Of a DNA stretch of 64,000 nt, positions 18,191 through 25,044 are shown one piece after another. The stretch spans positions 2,852,001 through 2,916,000 of the forward strand of contig NZ_CP049801.1 in the NCBI RefSeq assembly GCF_011578045.1, written 5' to 3'. The notes beneath the pieces were generated by a model. The model was not told where the DNA came from and searched no databases. It saw nothing but the letters and a program-made list of their open reading frames with translations. The stretch's first letter is position 1; each line of letters opens with the position of its first letter. A program made the translations under genes and the position numbers. This DNA is from Acinetobacter shaoyimingii. GTDB taxonomy: Bacteria > Pseudomonadota > Gammaproteobacteria > Pseudomonadales > Moraxellaceae.

Positions 18191-18857
18191 GATGGCACTG
18201 GCAGATTAAATATAGGCGCAAAATATCAATCTCAGTTACGGCTGTCAAACATGAATCAGATGATAAAGATGTTGCATATTGATCAGTATCCAAAAAACAT
18301 CGTTCCTATTCTGAAACTTTCAATGATTATGATCTGATGTTGAATTGATTAAAAAAATAAGGGGGGAATTTTAAGAAAATTTAAGGATGATGATTAAAAG
18401 ATGTATTTATTTTTATTAGAAAGTTTTGTCTGTTCTTCATTGGACAATTGATTTTTATTTCGAGGGATATTGGGATAAACAAATCACATGTTTACTTCAA
18501 CTCGCCTAACTTTGTAAGTTAACCGTTGTGTCCTATAGATTGGTAATCTATAGCGTCCTAAGCCGAATCGAGACCTTGTGGGTAAATACGCAACTTACTT
18601 TGTAAGTACTGGCGCATATTGCTCTCTTCGAACCCCGTCACACCCTTGAGATATATAGTAGTCAAAATAGCTCGGGATTAATTTCCTAAGATCAGTCTTA
18701 TTCTTAAAATTTTTAAATTTTTTTTCATCTTATATTATTTATATGAAAATTATTTTCATCATAGGACTTTTTATGCAGATTAATTGCATTTTAGAATGGT
18801 TTTTTGCTGTTTTTTACTTCCACCGATGGGCGTAATCTATCTACAAATTTGCTGGCC
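18191..18857. other. Long gene-free stretch, 5' part AT-rich, with a structured core at 18508-18645
   Basis: No frame with a ribosome site was found over 667 bp between rluA and the diguanylate cyclase gene, both on the minus strand. The distinctive part is the hairpin cluster annotated separately. The remainder is plain AT-rich DNA. Confidence 0.5.
18508..18645. ncRNA. Unexplained cluster of three hairpins with tRNA-Thr-like loops
   Basis: Three perfect inverted repeats lie in 100 bp: TAACTT-TGT-AAGTTA (18508-18522), CTATAGATT-GGT-AATCTATAG (18534-18554) and ACTTAC-TTT-GTAAGT (18594-18608). Read as 7-nt loops they give TTTGTAA, TTGGTAA and TTTGTAA, the pattern of threonine tRNA anticodon loops (U33, anticodon UGU/GGU/UGU, A37-A38). 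TTCGAAC at 18628-18634 resembles a T loop. But no D arm, no matching T stem and no acceptor stem can be drawn, and the spacing is too short for tandem tRNAs. It may be decayed tRNA sequence, a structured RNA or a recombination site. The type label is provisional. Confidence 0.3.
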
Positions 18858-19700
18858 CTAATAGGACTGGATAATGGTTCTAGACTTACCACGCAATTTT
18901 GATTGATACATCAATTTATCTGCACAATGGGTCGCTTTATCAACACTTTCGGGTAACTCATTGAAAATACTCATCCCCATACTGTAATCAATGCCAAATT
19001 CATCATTTAAACCACTTTCTAAAAATTTTATTCTTAATTTTTTTTCAAATTCTTCCGCACTAATAAAATCAATATTTTCTAGAATGATTGCAAACTCATC
19101 TCCCCCGATTCGAGCAACACAAGCAGAATTTTGCACAGCATTTTTGAGTAATTCCGCAAATCGAATTAAAACTTCATCACCTTTACTGTGTCCAAGCGTG
19201 TCATTCACTGCTTTAAATCCATCTAAGTCTATGATTGAAATTGCGATTTGTTGTTGTTTTTTTAAATTATTTTTTTGAATTTCTTGGTAGGCTAAGTTAA
19301 AAGCACGGGTATTATTTAAAGCGGTGAGGCTATCTTTCATGGCCATGAGTGTTAACTCATTCATTGCTGCTCTAATCTTGTAAAGCAAATAAGCCACAAT
19401 ATAAAAAAAGATGATTCTTACACCAATATTCCAATACACCACATAGGGGTTTGAATAATAGTGACCTGAGGTCATATAAATGCATAACCAAATAATGGAT
19501 GCCATAAATATGGCTAAGCTGGTGACTTTGAAGTTGTCAAACCAAGCAGCAATGGCAATGGGCACCAAATAGAAAATACTAAAAGCAAACTCATAACCAG
19601 TTAAATAGTCAAACCACCCCATAAGCACATTGATCAAAATGATCACTACACGCCGGAATAAGACATGAGAGGAAAGTAAATTTTTCAGGGTATTCATCAT
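18858..19700 (-). CDS. Membrane-bound diguanylate cyclase (GGDEF domain)
   Basis: The N-terminal half has about five hydrophobic helices, from VVIILINVLMGWFDYLTGYE to VRIIFFYIVAYLLYKIRAAM. The C-terminal GGDEF domain begins near residue 125 with MKDSLTALNNTRAF and carries the active-site motif IGGDEFAIILEN near 200. No obvious RxxD inhibitory site precedes the GGDEF motif, so product inhibition is not expected. The protein should make cyclic di-GMP from GTP. Total length is 280 residues. An in-frame second Met follows directly, so the start is uncertain by one codon. No EAL domain or effector gene is adjacent. Confidence 0.9.
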   Translation of the reverse strand: MMNTLKNLLSSHVLFRRVVIILINVLMGWFDYLTGYEFAFSIFYLVPIAIAAWFDNFKVTSLAIFMASIIWLCIYMTSGHYYSNPYVVYWNIGVRIIFFYIVAYLLYKIRAAMNELTLMAMKDSLTALNNTRAFNLAYQEIQKNNLKKQQQIAISIIDLDGFKAVNDTLGHSKGDEVLIRFAELLKNAVQNSACVARIGGDEFAIILENIDFISAEEFEKKLRIKFLESGLNDEFGIDYSMGMSIFNELPESVDKATHCADKLMYQSKLRGKSRTIIQSY

Positions 19701-20094
19701 TGCTGACCCAAGGTTATGACATGAAAATGACCTGTTTGATTTTTACACCTTGACCATTCACTTACGATTAAAGCTTTTATATAGGATGATGAACTTCACA
19801 TCTCGACAATATGATAAATAACATAACTTTTATTTTTTATTTTACAAACTGATTTTTGATTTTAATTCTATTTTTTGTGTATATCTTGATTTAAAAGCAC
19901 TATAAATATTTAAAATAAAGCTTTTTATTGATGCCCTGGTGCATTGAATATCCATACAAATCATCTATTAACAACAAAAGTCGTGGTGGATTACGCTACG
20001 CTTATGGAAGGCTCCACCCTAGAAAATGAACTGTGCTGGTTTTACCCGTTTTTAGATTACATCATTTCAATTACATCTATAAGGCGTTGCTCGT
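19701..20094. other. Gene-free spacer containing a degenerate repeat
   Basis: Nearly 400 bp without a supported gene. Within it, 19984-20021 (GGTGGATTACGCTACGCTTA, later GGCTCCACCCTA) resembles the dispersed intergenic motif in which GGTGGATTACGC and its complement flank a short centre. A 72-codon frame overlapping it (19944-20162) has no ribosome site and I reject it. Confidence 0.45.
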
Positions 20095-20673
20095 TTAAAC
20101 CATCTCATGTTCAGTCACTTGCTGTTTCCGACGGCGCACCCAACGAACCAACCAGATCATAGCAATAACACCCACAATCACCACTAAAACAGGTACAACA
20201 AAAGCTAACACTGAAACCACCAACGCCCCTATCCATTCTCCTGTAGAGACAACTGGATTTGCCACGCCTCCTGTGGTTGCTGTAGAAACGCCACGTAAAG
20301 CAACCGTACTCATTTGCACTGCACCTGCTGTCCCACCACCCACAATAATCGCAGATGCCCAACTGGCAAATTGCGACATCTCACCAGTGCTGACTGCCAT
20401 AGTTGCCAGTGTTCCTGCAATCATAGCAGCAGGTGTGGAAATGGTATCGAGGACATTGTCGACCCAAGGAATGTAGTAGGCAGCAATTTCAGTCACTGTT
20501 GCCACTGCAAGTGCAGCACATACAGCAGGCATCGCCAACCATTCAAAGCCTTTCATCGGTTCGAACCATCCCATCAGTGATGCGATACTCATCACCAATA
20601 GCGGTACAAATACGCGAAAACCACATGCAGCGCTGAGACCAATACCTATACATAGACCGATGATTGTTTCCAT
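20095..20673 (-). CDS. DUF4126 family membrane protein
   Basis: This 192-residue protein has several hydrophobic helices rich in Gly and Ala. It begins METIIGLCIGIGLSAACGFR, with conserved MGWFEPM, VDNVLDTISTPAAMIAGTLA and VALRGVSTATTGGVANPVVS, and ends in an arginine-rich cytoplasmic tail VRWVRRRKQQ. These are DUF4126 signatures. The family has no established function. The gene is monocistronic; the hairpin at 20741-20766 belongs to the next gene upstream and separates the two transcripts. Confidence 0.85.
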   Translation of the reverse strand: METIIGLCIGIGLSAACGFRVFVPLLVMSIASLMGWFEPMKGFEWLAMPAVCAALAVATVTEIAAYYIPWVDNVLDTISTPAAMIAGTLATMAVSTGEMSQFASWASAIIVGGGTAGAVQMSTVALRGVSTATTGGVANPVVSTGEWIGALVVSVLAFVVPVLVVIVGVIAMIWLVRWVRRRKQQVTEHEMV

Positions 20674-20740
20674 TGTTATTTTCCCAGTGAAATGCTCTTC
20701 ACTTTTTTATTGTGCTATCTAATGGTTTATAAAGTAACAA

Positions 20741-20766
20741 AAAGCCCTATCGAGTGATAGGGCTTT
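20741..20766 (-). terminator. Terminator of the small zinc-ribbon gene
   Basis: AAAGCCCTATC, the loop GAGT and GATAGGGCTTT form a perfect 11-bp stem with a T run on the minus strand, 37 bp past the stop codon. Confidence 0.85.
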
Positions 20767-20802
20767 ATTCAAAACAGAGGGTAACTGTTTGAGGTGTGCA
20801 GC

Positions 20803-20946
20803 TTAAGCAATCTTGTCGTTAAATTGATTGCCAAGGCATTTGGTACACGGTGGTAAGCGGTCTGTACCAATTTCTAAGTAGGTTCGATGTCCGCATTGGA
20901 CGCAAAAATAGAAACCTGTTCCCGGTTTAGAGCCAGCAGTAACCAT
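20803..20946 (-). CDS. Small zinc-ribbon protein
   Basis: The 47-residue protein reads MVTAGSKPGTGFYFCVQCGH through to CTKCLGNQFNDKIA, with two CxxC knuckles (CVQC and CTKC, 16 residues apart). This is a compact rubredoxin-like or zinc-ribbon protein of unknown role. ATG 20946 is chosen over the longer frame because GGAG stands seven bases upstream and the protein then starts just before the conserved glycine-rich segment. A decayed copy of this gene with its terminator lies 1.5 kb away, at 22255-22476, which suggests the region was duplicated. Confidence 0.8.
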   Translation of the reverse strand: MVTAGSKPGTGFYFCVQCGHRTYLEIGTDRLPPCTKCLGNQFNDKIA

Positions 20947-21319
20947 TTTTGTTCTCCATAGTTTTAGAAATGGTGAGCAGAGTATAGCCAAGCTTTATCA
21001 GGAGTTTATTGTCTATTTTGACAGGTGATGAAGTCATTTTTGCAAGAAATGATTTAGCAAATAAATTAAGTTCTATTTTGAGTGGTTTATTAAATATGTC
21101 TTACATCGAATTAGGGCTTTTTAAGTGAATTTTTTTATTGAAAAAATGGGTTATGTTGTAGGCGTGCCTTGTGCAAAACACTCAACTTATAATTAACAAT
21201 ATAAAATGTATATGTGCATTAACCCCATGATTTAGATTAAATATTAGACAGTATTTATTTGATATATTAATATAACTTCACTATAAAATTTTCTTAAAAT
21301 CATATAGAGAATATTAAAA
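20947..21319. other. Gene-free AT-rich spacer between divergent genes
   Basis: About 370 bp separating the zinc-ribbon gene from the secreted DUF4189-like gene. It must contain both promoters. I see no strong hairpin or repeat. Confidence 0.5.
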
Positions 21320-21844
21320 ATGGAAAAATTTATTTCTTTAAGCTTAATGCTTTTGGGGACTGCAATCATCAGTCAAATGAGTTTCGCAAACAATCCAACC
21401 AATGGTTACTGCCAAACGGTTGATCCGAGTGTTTGCGGTTGGGGCGCAAGTGCACCTGCTCAAGCCCGATGGTTTATTGCAGTTGCATTTGATCCAATAA
21501 CGGGCGCGTATGCCGCATCTTCTGGTACAGAGCATCAGATTGCATTGCGACATGCTTATAAAACTTGTCGATCTATTAATGTGGTGGATGGTAAGCAGAA
21601 AAGATGTTCTGGTAGTATTAAAAGTGACTCTGGTTCTTCGAGCAATACTACGCCTTTTGTTCTTGCAAGAGGTCAGCGCGAGGATGGTCAGTATGGTTTT
21701 AATATACGATATAATGGGTATGGCACGAGATCATTTTGGCCACAGGACTCAAAAAACTTGAAGGTAAGTGAAGCCCAAGCCGCAATGGATGACTGTCAAT
21801 ATAGGTTCAATCTGAAGAACTGTACGCTTGTGATCAGTTATTAA
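21320..21844 (+). CDS. Secreted DUF4189-like protein
   Basis: A signal peptide (MEKFISLSLMLLGTAIISQM, cleaved after SFA about residue 23) precedes a cysteine-containing mature domain of about 150 residues. WFIAVAFDPITGAYAASSGT followed by IALRHAYKTC matches the DUF4189 pattern, in which a W-x-A-x-A-x-D/G-x-x-T-G-x-x-G strand leads to an alanine-rich helix ending in Cys. The remaining cysteines (CQTVDPSVC, CRSINVVDGKQKRC, CQYRFNLKNC) suggest disulfides in the periplasm. The function is unknown. A GAGA stretch lies close to the ATG, and a strong terminator follows the gene. Confidence 0.65.
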   Translation: MEKFISLSLMLLGTAIISQMSFANNPTNGYCQTVDPSVCGWGASAPAQARWFIAVAFDPITGAYAASSGTEHQIALRHAYKTCRSINVVDGKQKRCSGSIKSDSGSSSNTTPFVLARGQREDGQYGFNIRYNGYGTRSFWPQDSKNLKVSEAQAAMDDCQYRFNLKNCTLVISY

Positions 21845-21860
21845 TACATTTATGTGTTTA

Positions 21861-21887
21861 AAAAGTCCTCATTTAAAGAGGACTTTT
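21861..21887 (+). terminator. Terminator of the DUF4189-like gene
   Basis: AAAAGTCCTC and GAGGACTTTT form a perfect 10-bp stem with a 7-nt loop followed by T residues, 17 bp past the stop codon. Confidence 0.88.
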
Positions 21888-21952
21888 TTATTTAACAACA
21901 TGAGTCTTTGTCGATAATGGCTTTCAAAAAGTTCTGTTAGTATAAACAATGC

Positions 21953-22183
21953 TTAAAATCTTTCTCGCTCTTGTGGTGGTTCATCCACTCTTTCATCGCT
22001 ATAAAAGTCATCAGGCATTTGTGCCAAAACCTGAAAGAAATGTTCTGCTGTGACTGATTTTTCACGCAATACCACTTCATCGCCACGACGAAAGATTTCA
22101 ACTTCTTTGCCTTTAAAATGAAATTCTTTGGGTAAGCGAATGGCTTGACTACGTCCGGTCATAAAAACTTTTGCGGTCGTCAT
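21953..22183 (-). CDS. VapB/MazE-type antitoxin (SpoVT-AbrB fold), orphan
   Basis: The first 45 residues, TAKVFMTGRSQAIRLPKEFH then FKGKEVEIFRRGDEVVLRE, are the AbrB-type swapped-hairpin DNA-binding domain of VapB antitoxins, with the R-S-Q-A-I-R-L-P signature. The acidic C-terminal tail with PDDFYSDERVDEPPQERERF would wrap a toxin. However, no VapC PIN-domain gene follows: only about 110 bp separate the stop from the neighbouring convergent terminator. I start it at ATG 22183 (76 residues); the four extra residues of the longer frame are not conserved. It may be a remnant or may act in trans. Confidence 0.85.
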   Translation of the reverse strand: MTTAKVFMTGRSQAIRLPKEFHFKGKEVEIFRRGDEVVLREKSVTAEHFFQVLAQMPDDFYSDERVDEPPQERERF

Positions 22184-22254
22184 CTTGAACTCCATGAGTT
22201 TTGATATATCTTATGATTCATATTTTTTGAGTGTTTTTTAATCAATGTTAGACA

Positions 22255-22284
22255 AAAAAGCCCGATCATATGCTCAGGCTTTTT
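22255..22284 (-). terminator. Hairpin downstream of the decayed zinc-ribbon copy
   Basis: AAAAAGCC-C-GA pairs with TC-A-GGCTTTTT, an interrupted 11-bp stem with T runs. It sits in the same relative position as the intact terminator at 20741-20766. Confidence 0.55.
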
Positions 22285-22318
22285 CTCTAAAAAACAAAGA
22301 TCGGTGTTTAATCTAGGT

Positions 22319-22476
22319 TAGCTTAGGTCTTGCCACTAAACTAACTATCAATGCATTTGTTATATAGTAGTAAGCAAACTGTACCAATTTTTAAGCAAGC
22401 TTGATGATCGAACAGAACATAAAATAGAGAGCTATTTAGAGTATTGTGTTTTATAAATAGTGAGCAAAGACAATGA
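22319..22476 (-). pseudogene. Decayed copy of the small zinc-ribbon gene
   Basis: Aligned without gaps to the intact gene, 22331-22407 matches about 20815-20891. TGCATTTG/GGCATTTG, TAGTAAGC/TGGTAAGC, CTGTACCAATTT and TAAG are shared, and most differences are transitions (C to T or G to A on the plus strand). The ribosome-site end (GTTTTATAAATAGTGAGCAA against GTTTTAGAAATGGTGAGCAG) also matches. The reading frame, both CxxC knuckles and the start codon are lost. The IS element inserted about 55 bp upstream of the copy. This is the residue of a tandem or segmental duplication. Confidence 0.7.
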
Positions 22477-22530
22477 TAATTTCTTAAAATCCATTATCTA
22501 TTAAATACTTAAATTTATATCAAATATATT

Positions 22531-23371
22531 AGGGTCTGTTGACATTTCATAATGGTAACCAGATAAAGATACAGGCTAAAGCAACTGAGTTTTCATAGTT
22601 CTGCTTTAGCTTGTCATACCGAGTTGCAATTCCTCGAAAATGTTTCAATCTTGCAAATGCATTCTCCACTAAGTGCCTGATTTTATATAAATACCAATCC
22701 ATGTGCTGATTGCTAGATTTAGAATTACATTTCTTTGGAATGTTCGCTTTAGTTTCGGTATTCTCAATTTTTTCTCTAAGTAATTCTGAATCATAACCCT
22801 TATCTGCACACAATATTTCTGTTTCTTTTAAATCCAAAGCATCAATCAAATTAGGTGCAACTTTTACATCATGGGTCTTGCCATCACCAATGATAAATTC
22901 AATAGGATTTCCATTCGCATCCACAGCTAAATGGATTTTAGAACTATTTCCACCAATGCTTTTAGAAATAGCTTGGTCTTTCACTCCTGCCGCATGTTGA
23001 TGTGCTCGCACATGAGAGGCATCAATAAAAACCCATTCTGAATCTGGATCATTGGATAATAATTTAAATACTTTTATCAACTTACTGTCTTTGCACCAAC
23101 GATTAAATTTCTTAAAAATAGAGTTTGGTTTGCCAAATATTTCAGGCAAATCTCGCCAAGGGCAACCCGTTCTAATCCGATAGAGAATTGCTTCAATGAA
23201 TAATCTCAAATTATGTTTGAGATAAATACCAAAATTGATAAGAATAGATTTCAGCTTAGACCAGTGTTGATCCGTCAGCATTGTTCGAGGCATAGCGAGG
23301 AGTAGATTTAGTTTGGCGATTGAATTTTACTTTCTCGCTATTTTTTTGAACAGCAAATGTCAACAGACCCT
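22531..23371 (-). mobile_element. IS5-family insertion sequence, complete
   Basis: The element is about 841 bp with terminal inverted repeats: AGGGTCTGTTGACATTT at 22531-22547 and its exact complement at 23355-23371. The flanks read ...ATATT and AGTTAAT..., so with an outer A/T counted in the target a TA dinucleotide is present on both sides. It carries a single transposase gene. It lies between genes and interrupts none that can be recognised. Confidence 0.92.
22547..23293 (-). CDS. IS5-family transposase (DDE)
   Basis: The 248-residue transposase has an N-terminal domain with LFIEAILYRIRTGCPWRDLP (the DUF4096 pattern) and a catalytic DDE domain: D in VFIDASHVRAHQHAAG near residue 95, D in ILCADKGYDS near 165 and E in HLVENAFARLKHFRGIATRY near 213, with the Y-x2-R...-x-E signature partly visible. 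The frame is intact over its full length, so the element may be active. Unlike many members of the family it does not need a programmed frameshift to make the full enzyme. Its stop codon overlaps the left inverted repeat region. Confidence 0.93.
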   Translation of the reverse strand: MPRTMLTDQHWSKLKSILINFGIYLKHNLRLFIEAILYRIRTGCPWRDLPEIFGKPNSIFKKFNRWCKDSKLIKVFKLLSNDPDSEWVFIDASHVRAHQHAAGVKDQAISKSIGGNSSKIHLAVDANGNPIEFIIGDGKTHDVKVAPNLIDALDLKETEILCADKGYDSELLREKIENTETKANIPKKCNSKSSNQHMDWYLYKIRHLVENAFARLKHFRGIATRYDKLKQNYENSVALACIFIWLPL

Positions 23372-23430
23372 AGTTAATATTTAAAAAAAACACATAAATC
23401 TTTCTATTTTGAAATTTTCGTCTCTAAATC

Positions 23431-23460
23431 ATAAATCTCATTCTAATGAATGAGATTTAT
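23431..23460 (-). terminator. Terminator of the kinase/phosphatase operon
   Basis: ATAAATCTCATT and AATGAGATTTAT form a perfect 12-bp stem with a 6-nt loop immediately after the PP2C stop codon. The T tract on the minus strand is weak. Confidence 0.6.
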
Positions 23461-23465
23461 CTATT

Positions 23466-24206
23466 TTAATCATTTATTTTAAAATCAACGCCTATGAAAG
23501 ATGTATCATCAACTAATCCTTTGTTTAATATCCGGTTATTTAAACTATTACTAAACCTTAAAACGTTATTCATAGTATTATTCGAAAATCTAGGACGCTC
23601 TTCCCAGTGGTGATGAGCACCATCTGACATTAAAAAAAATGATAATTTTCCATCACTACTTATTAATTCATTTATAGGAATTTCGAAAAAATCATAACTT
23701 CTTAAAAACTTTTCAGATATTGCTGAAGTTATAATATTTCCTCCATCTAATTTCCTAAGCTCTTTTTTTGTATAAATTTTTTCATCTAAGAATTTTTGGT
23801 GTTGAGTGTGATCTTTTGTCAAACATTTTAATCTATTATCAACTAACGCATATAAACGACAGTCACCAATATGTGCAATAGTTATAGAATCCGACCTAAC
23901 ATAAGCTAACGTAAGTGTGGTTGCTGCATTTCTATATTTCTCATTTATATTTGTTATTCTTTTGAGGTTTTCTTTTAATTCAGCAAATAAAATAGAACCT
24001 TCAGTATATTCAAAACTAATTAAACTATTTAAATATTGTATTGTAAGAGATGATGCTTCACAAGCTCCCTCATATGAACCAACACCATCAGCAATTGCAA
24101 ATATAAATCCATCCCCAAGTTTCTTAGGGCTTAAGATACTATCTTCATTTGTCTTATTAATAATCTTAGGATAAGAGAAAACAGAGCTTTTGCATATGGT
24201 AATCAT
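23466..24206 (-). CDS. PP2C-type serine/threonine phosphatase
   Basis: The metal-binding acidic residues of PP2C enzymes are present: D22 in the NEDS motif near residue 21, D40 in FAIADGVGSYEG, the SDG in FFLMSDGAHHHWEE near residue 198, and LVDDTSFIGV at the C terminus (usually DN-x-T/S). TTLTLAYV and IAHIGDCRLYAL are the core strands. All sites needed for activity appear present, with mild departures: GSYEG where GGHxxG is usual, and DD for DN. Its ATG overlaps the kinase stop codon (ATGA), and the ribosome site GGGGGTG lies inside the kinase end, so the two are translationally coupled. It should undo phosphorylation made by the kinase. The DNA is notably AT-rich. Confidence 0.9.
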   Translation of the reverse strand: MITICKSSVFSYPKIINKTNEDSILSPKKLGDGFIFAIADGVGSYEGACEASSLTIQYLNSLISFEYTEGSILFAELKENLKRITNINEKYRNAATTLTLAYVRSDSITIAHIGDCRLYALVDNRLKCLTKDHTQHQKFLDEKIYTKKELRKLDGGNIITSAISEKFLRSYDFFEIPINELISSDGKLSFFLMSDGAHHHWEERPRFSNNTMNNVLRFSNSLNNRILNKGLVDDTSFIGVDFKIND

Positions 24207-24967
24207 TTTTCACCCCCGATAATAGAATTCAATTCATTTAATATTTCTTCTACATTTGTATAACGTTTAGCAGGGCGTCTGTTAGTTGCCTTTTCAATTA
24301 TGGAGTCAAATTTACTATCAATAGCTAAATCCTCTAAAAGTACACCTATTGCGTAAATATCACTTTGAGGGCTATATTGTTGACCACCACACTCAGGTGC
24401 TATATATCTTTCTGTACCCATTGCAGGATCGTTAATTTGAGTCAATACAACAGAATTAGGATCTTGCATCAAATTTTTAACTAAACCAAAGTCACCAATT
24501 TTATAGGTATCATTAAATTTTAAAACATTTCTAGGTTTGATATCTCTATGTAATAAACCATTATCATGTATACATTTAACACCACTTAAAATACACCTGA
24601 AAGCATGTATCTTTTGATCATGGTTTAATCTATTTGCCTTGATCTCTTTACTTAAATCCTTATCAGCTAAATCCATTAAATACCATGGATTGTTATTACC
24701 CATACTATGCAAATATATTGGAACTATATTTTTGTGTGGACACTTCTCTTGATAGAGAATTTCTCTTTCGAATCTTTTAATTATATCTGAACGTACCACC
24801 CCTTGACTTGTATATATGTAGGGATCATCAGCTAGACGTTTTCTTGCAAATTGTCCAGGACAGCGTTCTCCTTTACTATTATATAACTCTACACGTTCAA
24901 CTAGTCCAAAACCACCGTTACCAATTTCTTCTCTCACATTAAGAAGGTAATTACCATGCTCTATCAT
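24203..24967 (-). CDS. Soluble serine/threonine protein kinase (Hanks type)
   Basis: The 254-residue protein is a bare kinase domain: glycine loop IGNGGFGLVE at residues 15-24, the ATP-binding lysine in QFARKRL (K43), catalytic loop LLHRDIKPRNVL (HRD at 140-142), DFG at 159-161 in IGDFGLVKN, APE near 184 and SDIYAIGVLL after it. No membrane helix, PASTA or other sensor domain is present, so the signal input is unknown. I start at ATG 24967; the longer frame to 25015 runs through a terminator hairpin. It pairs with the PP2C gene in a two-gene operon. AT-rich codons (AGA, ATA) differ from neighbours, a sign of transfer. Confidence 0.9.
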   Translation of the reverse strand: MIEHGNYLLNVREEIGNGGFGLVERVELYNSKGERCPGQFARKRLADDPYIYTSQGVVRSDIIKRFEREILYQEKCPHKNIVPIYLHSMGNNNPWYLMDLADKDLSKEIKANRLNHDQKIHAFRCILSGVKCIHDNGLLHRDIKPRNVLKFNDTYKIGDFGLVKNLMQDPNSVVLTQINDPAMGTERYIAPECGGQQYSPQSDIYAIGVLLEDLAIDSKFDSIIEKATNRRPAKRYTNVEEILNELNSIIGGEK

Positions 24968-24980
24968 GATTTTCACATCA

Positions 24981-25012
24981 AAAAATACCCTACATAAAAG
25001 TAGGGTATTTTT
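24981..25012 (-). terminator. Terminator of acnD just ahead of the kinase start
   Basis: AAAAATACCCTAC and GTAGGGTATTTTT form a perfect 13-bp stem with a 6-nt loop and T runs. It lies 32 bp past the acnD stop and only 13 bp before the kinase ATG, so it could also act as an attenuator for the kinase operon. Confidence 0.8.
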
Positions 25013-25044
25013 CACATAATTTCAACATTTATGCTACAAAAATC

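Larger units (their letters stand above)
22184..22530. other. Spacer holding the decayed zinc-ribbon copy
   Basis: This 347-bp stretch lies between the orphan antitoxin and the IS element. It contains the decayed copy and hairpin annotated separately and otherwise only AT-rich DNA. Confidence 0.5.

Noticed and set aside
18501-18630. An integron attC site or Xer/pdif recombination site at the hairpin cluster
   Set aside because: GCCTAAC fits the first attC box, but no matching GTTRRRY box follows, and the XerC/XerD half-sites with a 6-bp spacer are absent.
18508-18645. A tandem array of complete tRNA-Thr genes
   Set aside because: Anticodon-like loops fit, but no D arm, T stem or acceptor stem can be paired, and the spacing is less than one tRNA length. 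I kept it only as an unexplained structured region.
19944-20162. A 72-codon plus-strand frame ahead of the DUF4126 gene
   Set aside because: It overlaps the end of the DUF4126 gene in antisense, has no ribosome site and includes a degenerate intergenic repeat.
21845-21952. A remnant VapC toxin downstream of the orphan antitoxin
   Set aside because: The three frames contain stops and no PIN-domain motif is visible, so the toxin is simply absent.
23466-24967. A type VI secretion kinase/phosphatase pair (PpkA/PppA)
   Set aside because: No Tss gene or forkhead-associated protein lies in the window and the kinase has no membrane or sensor domain.
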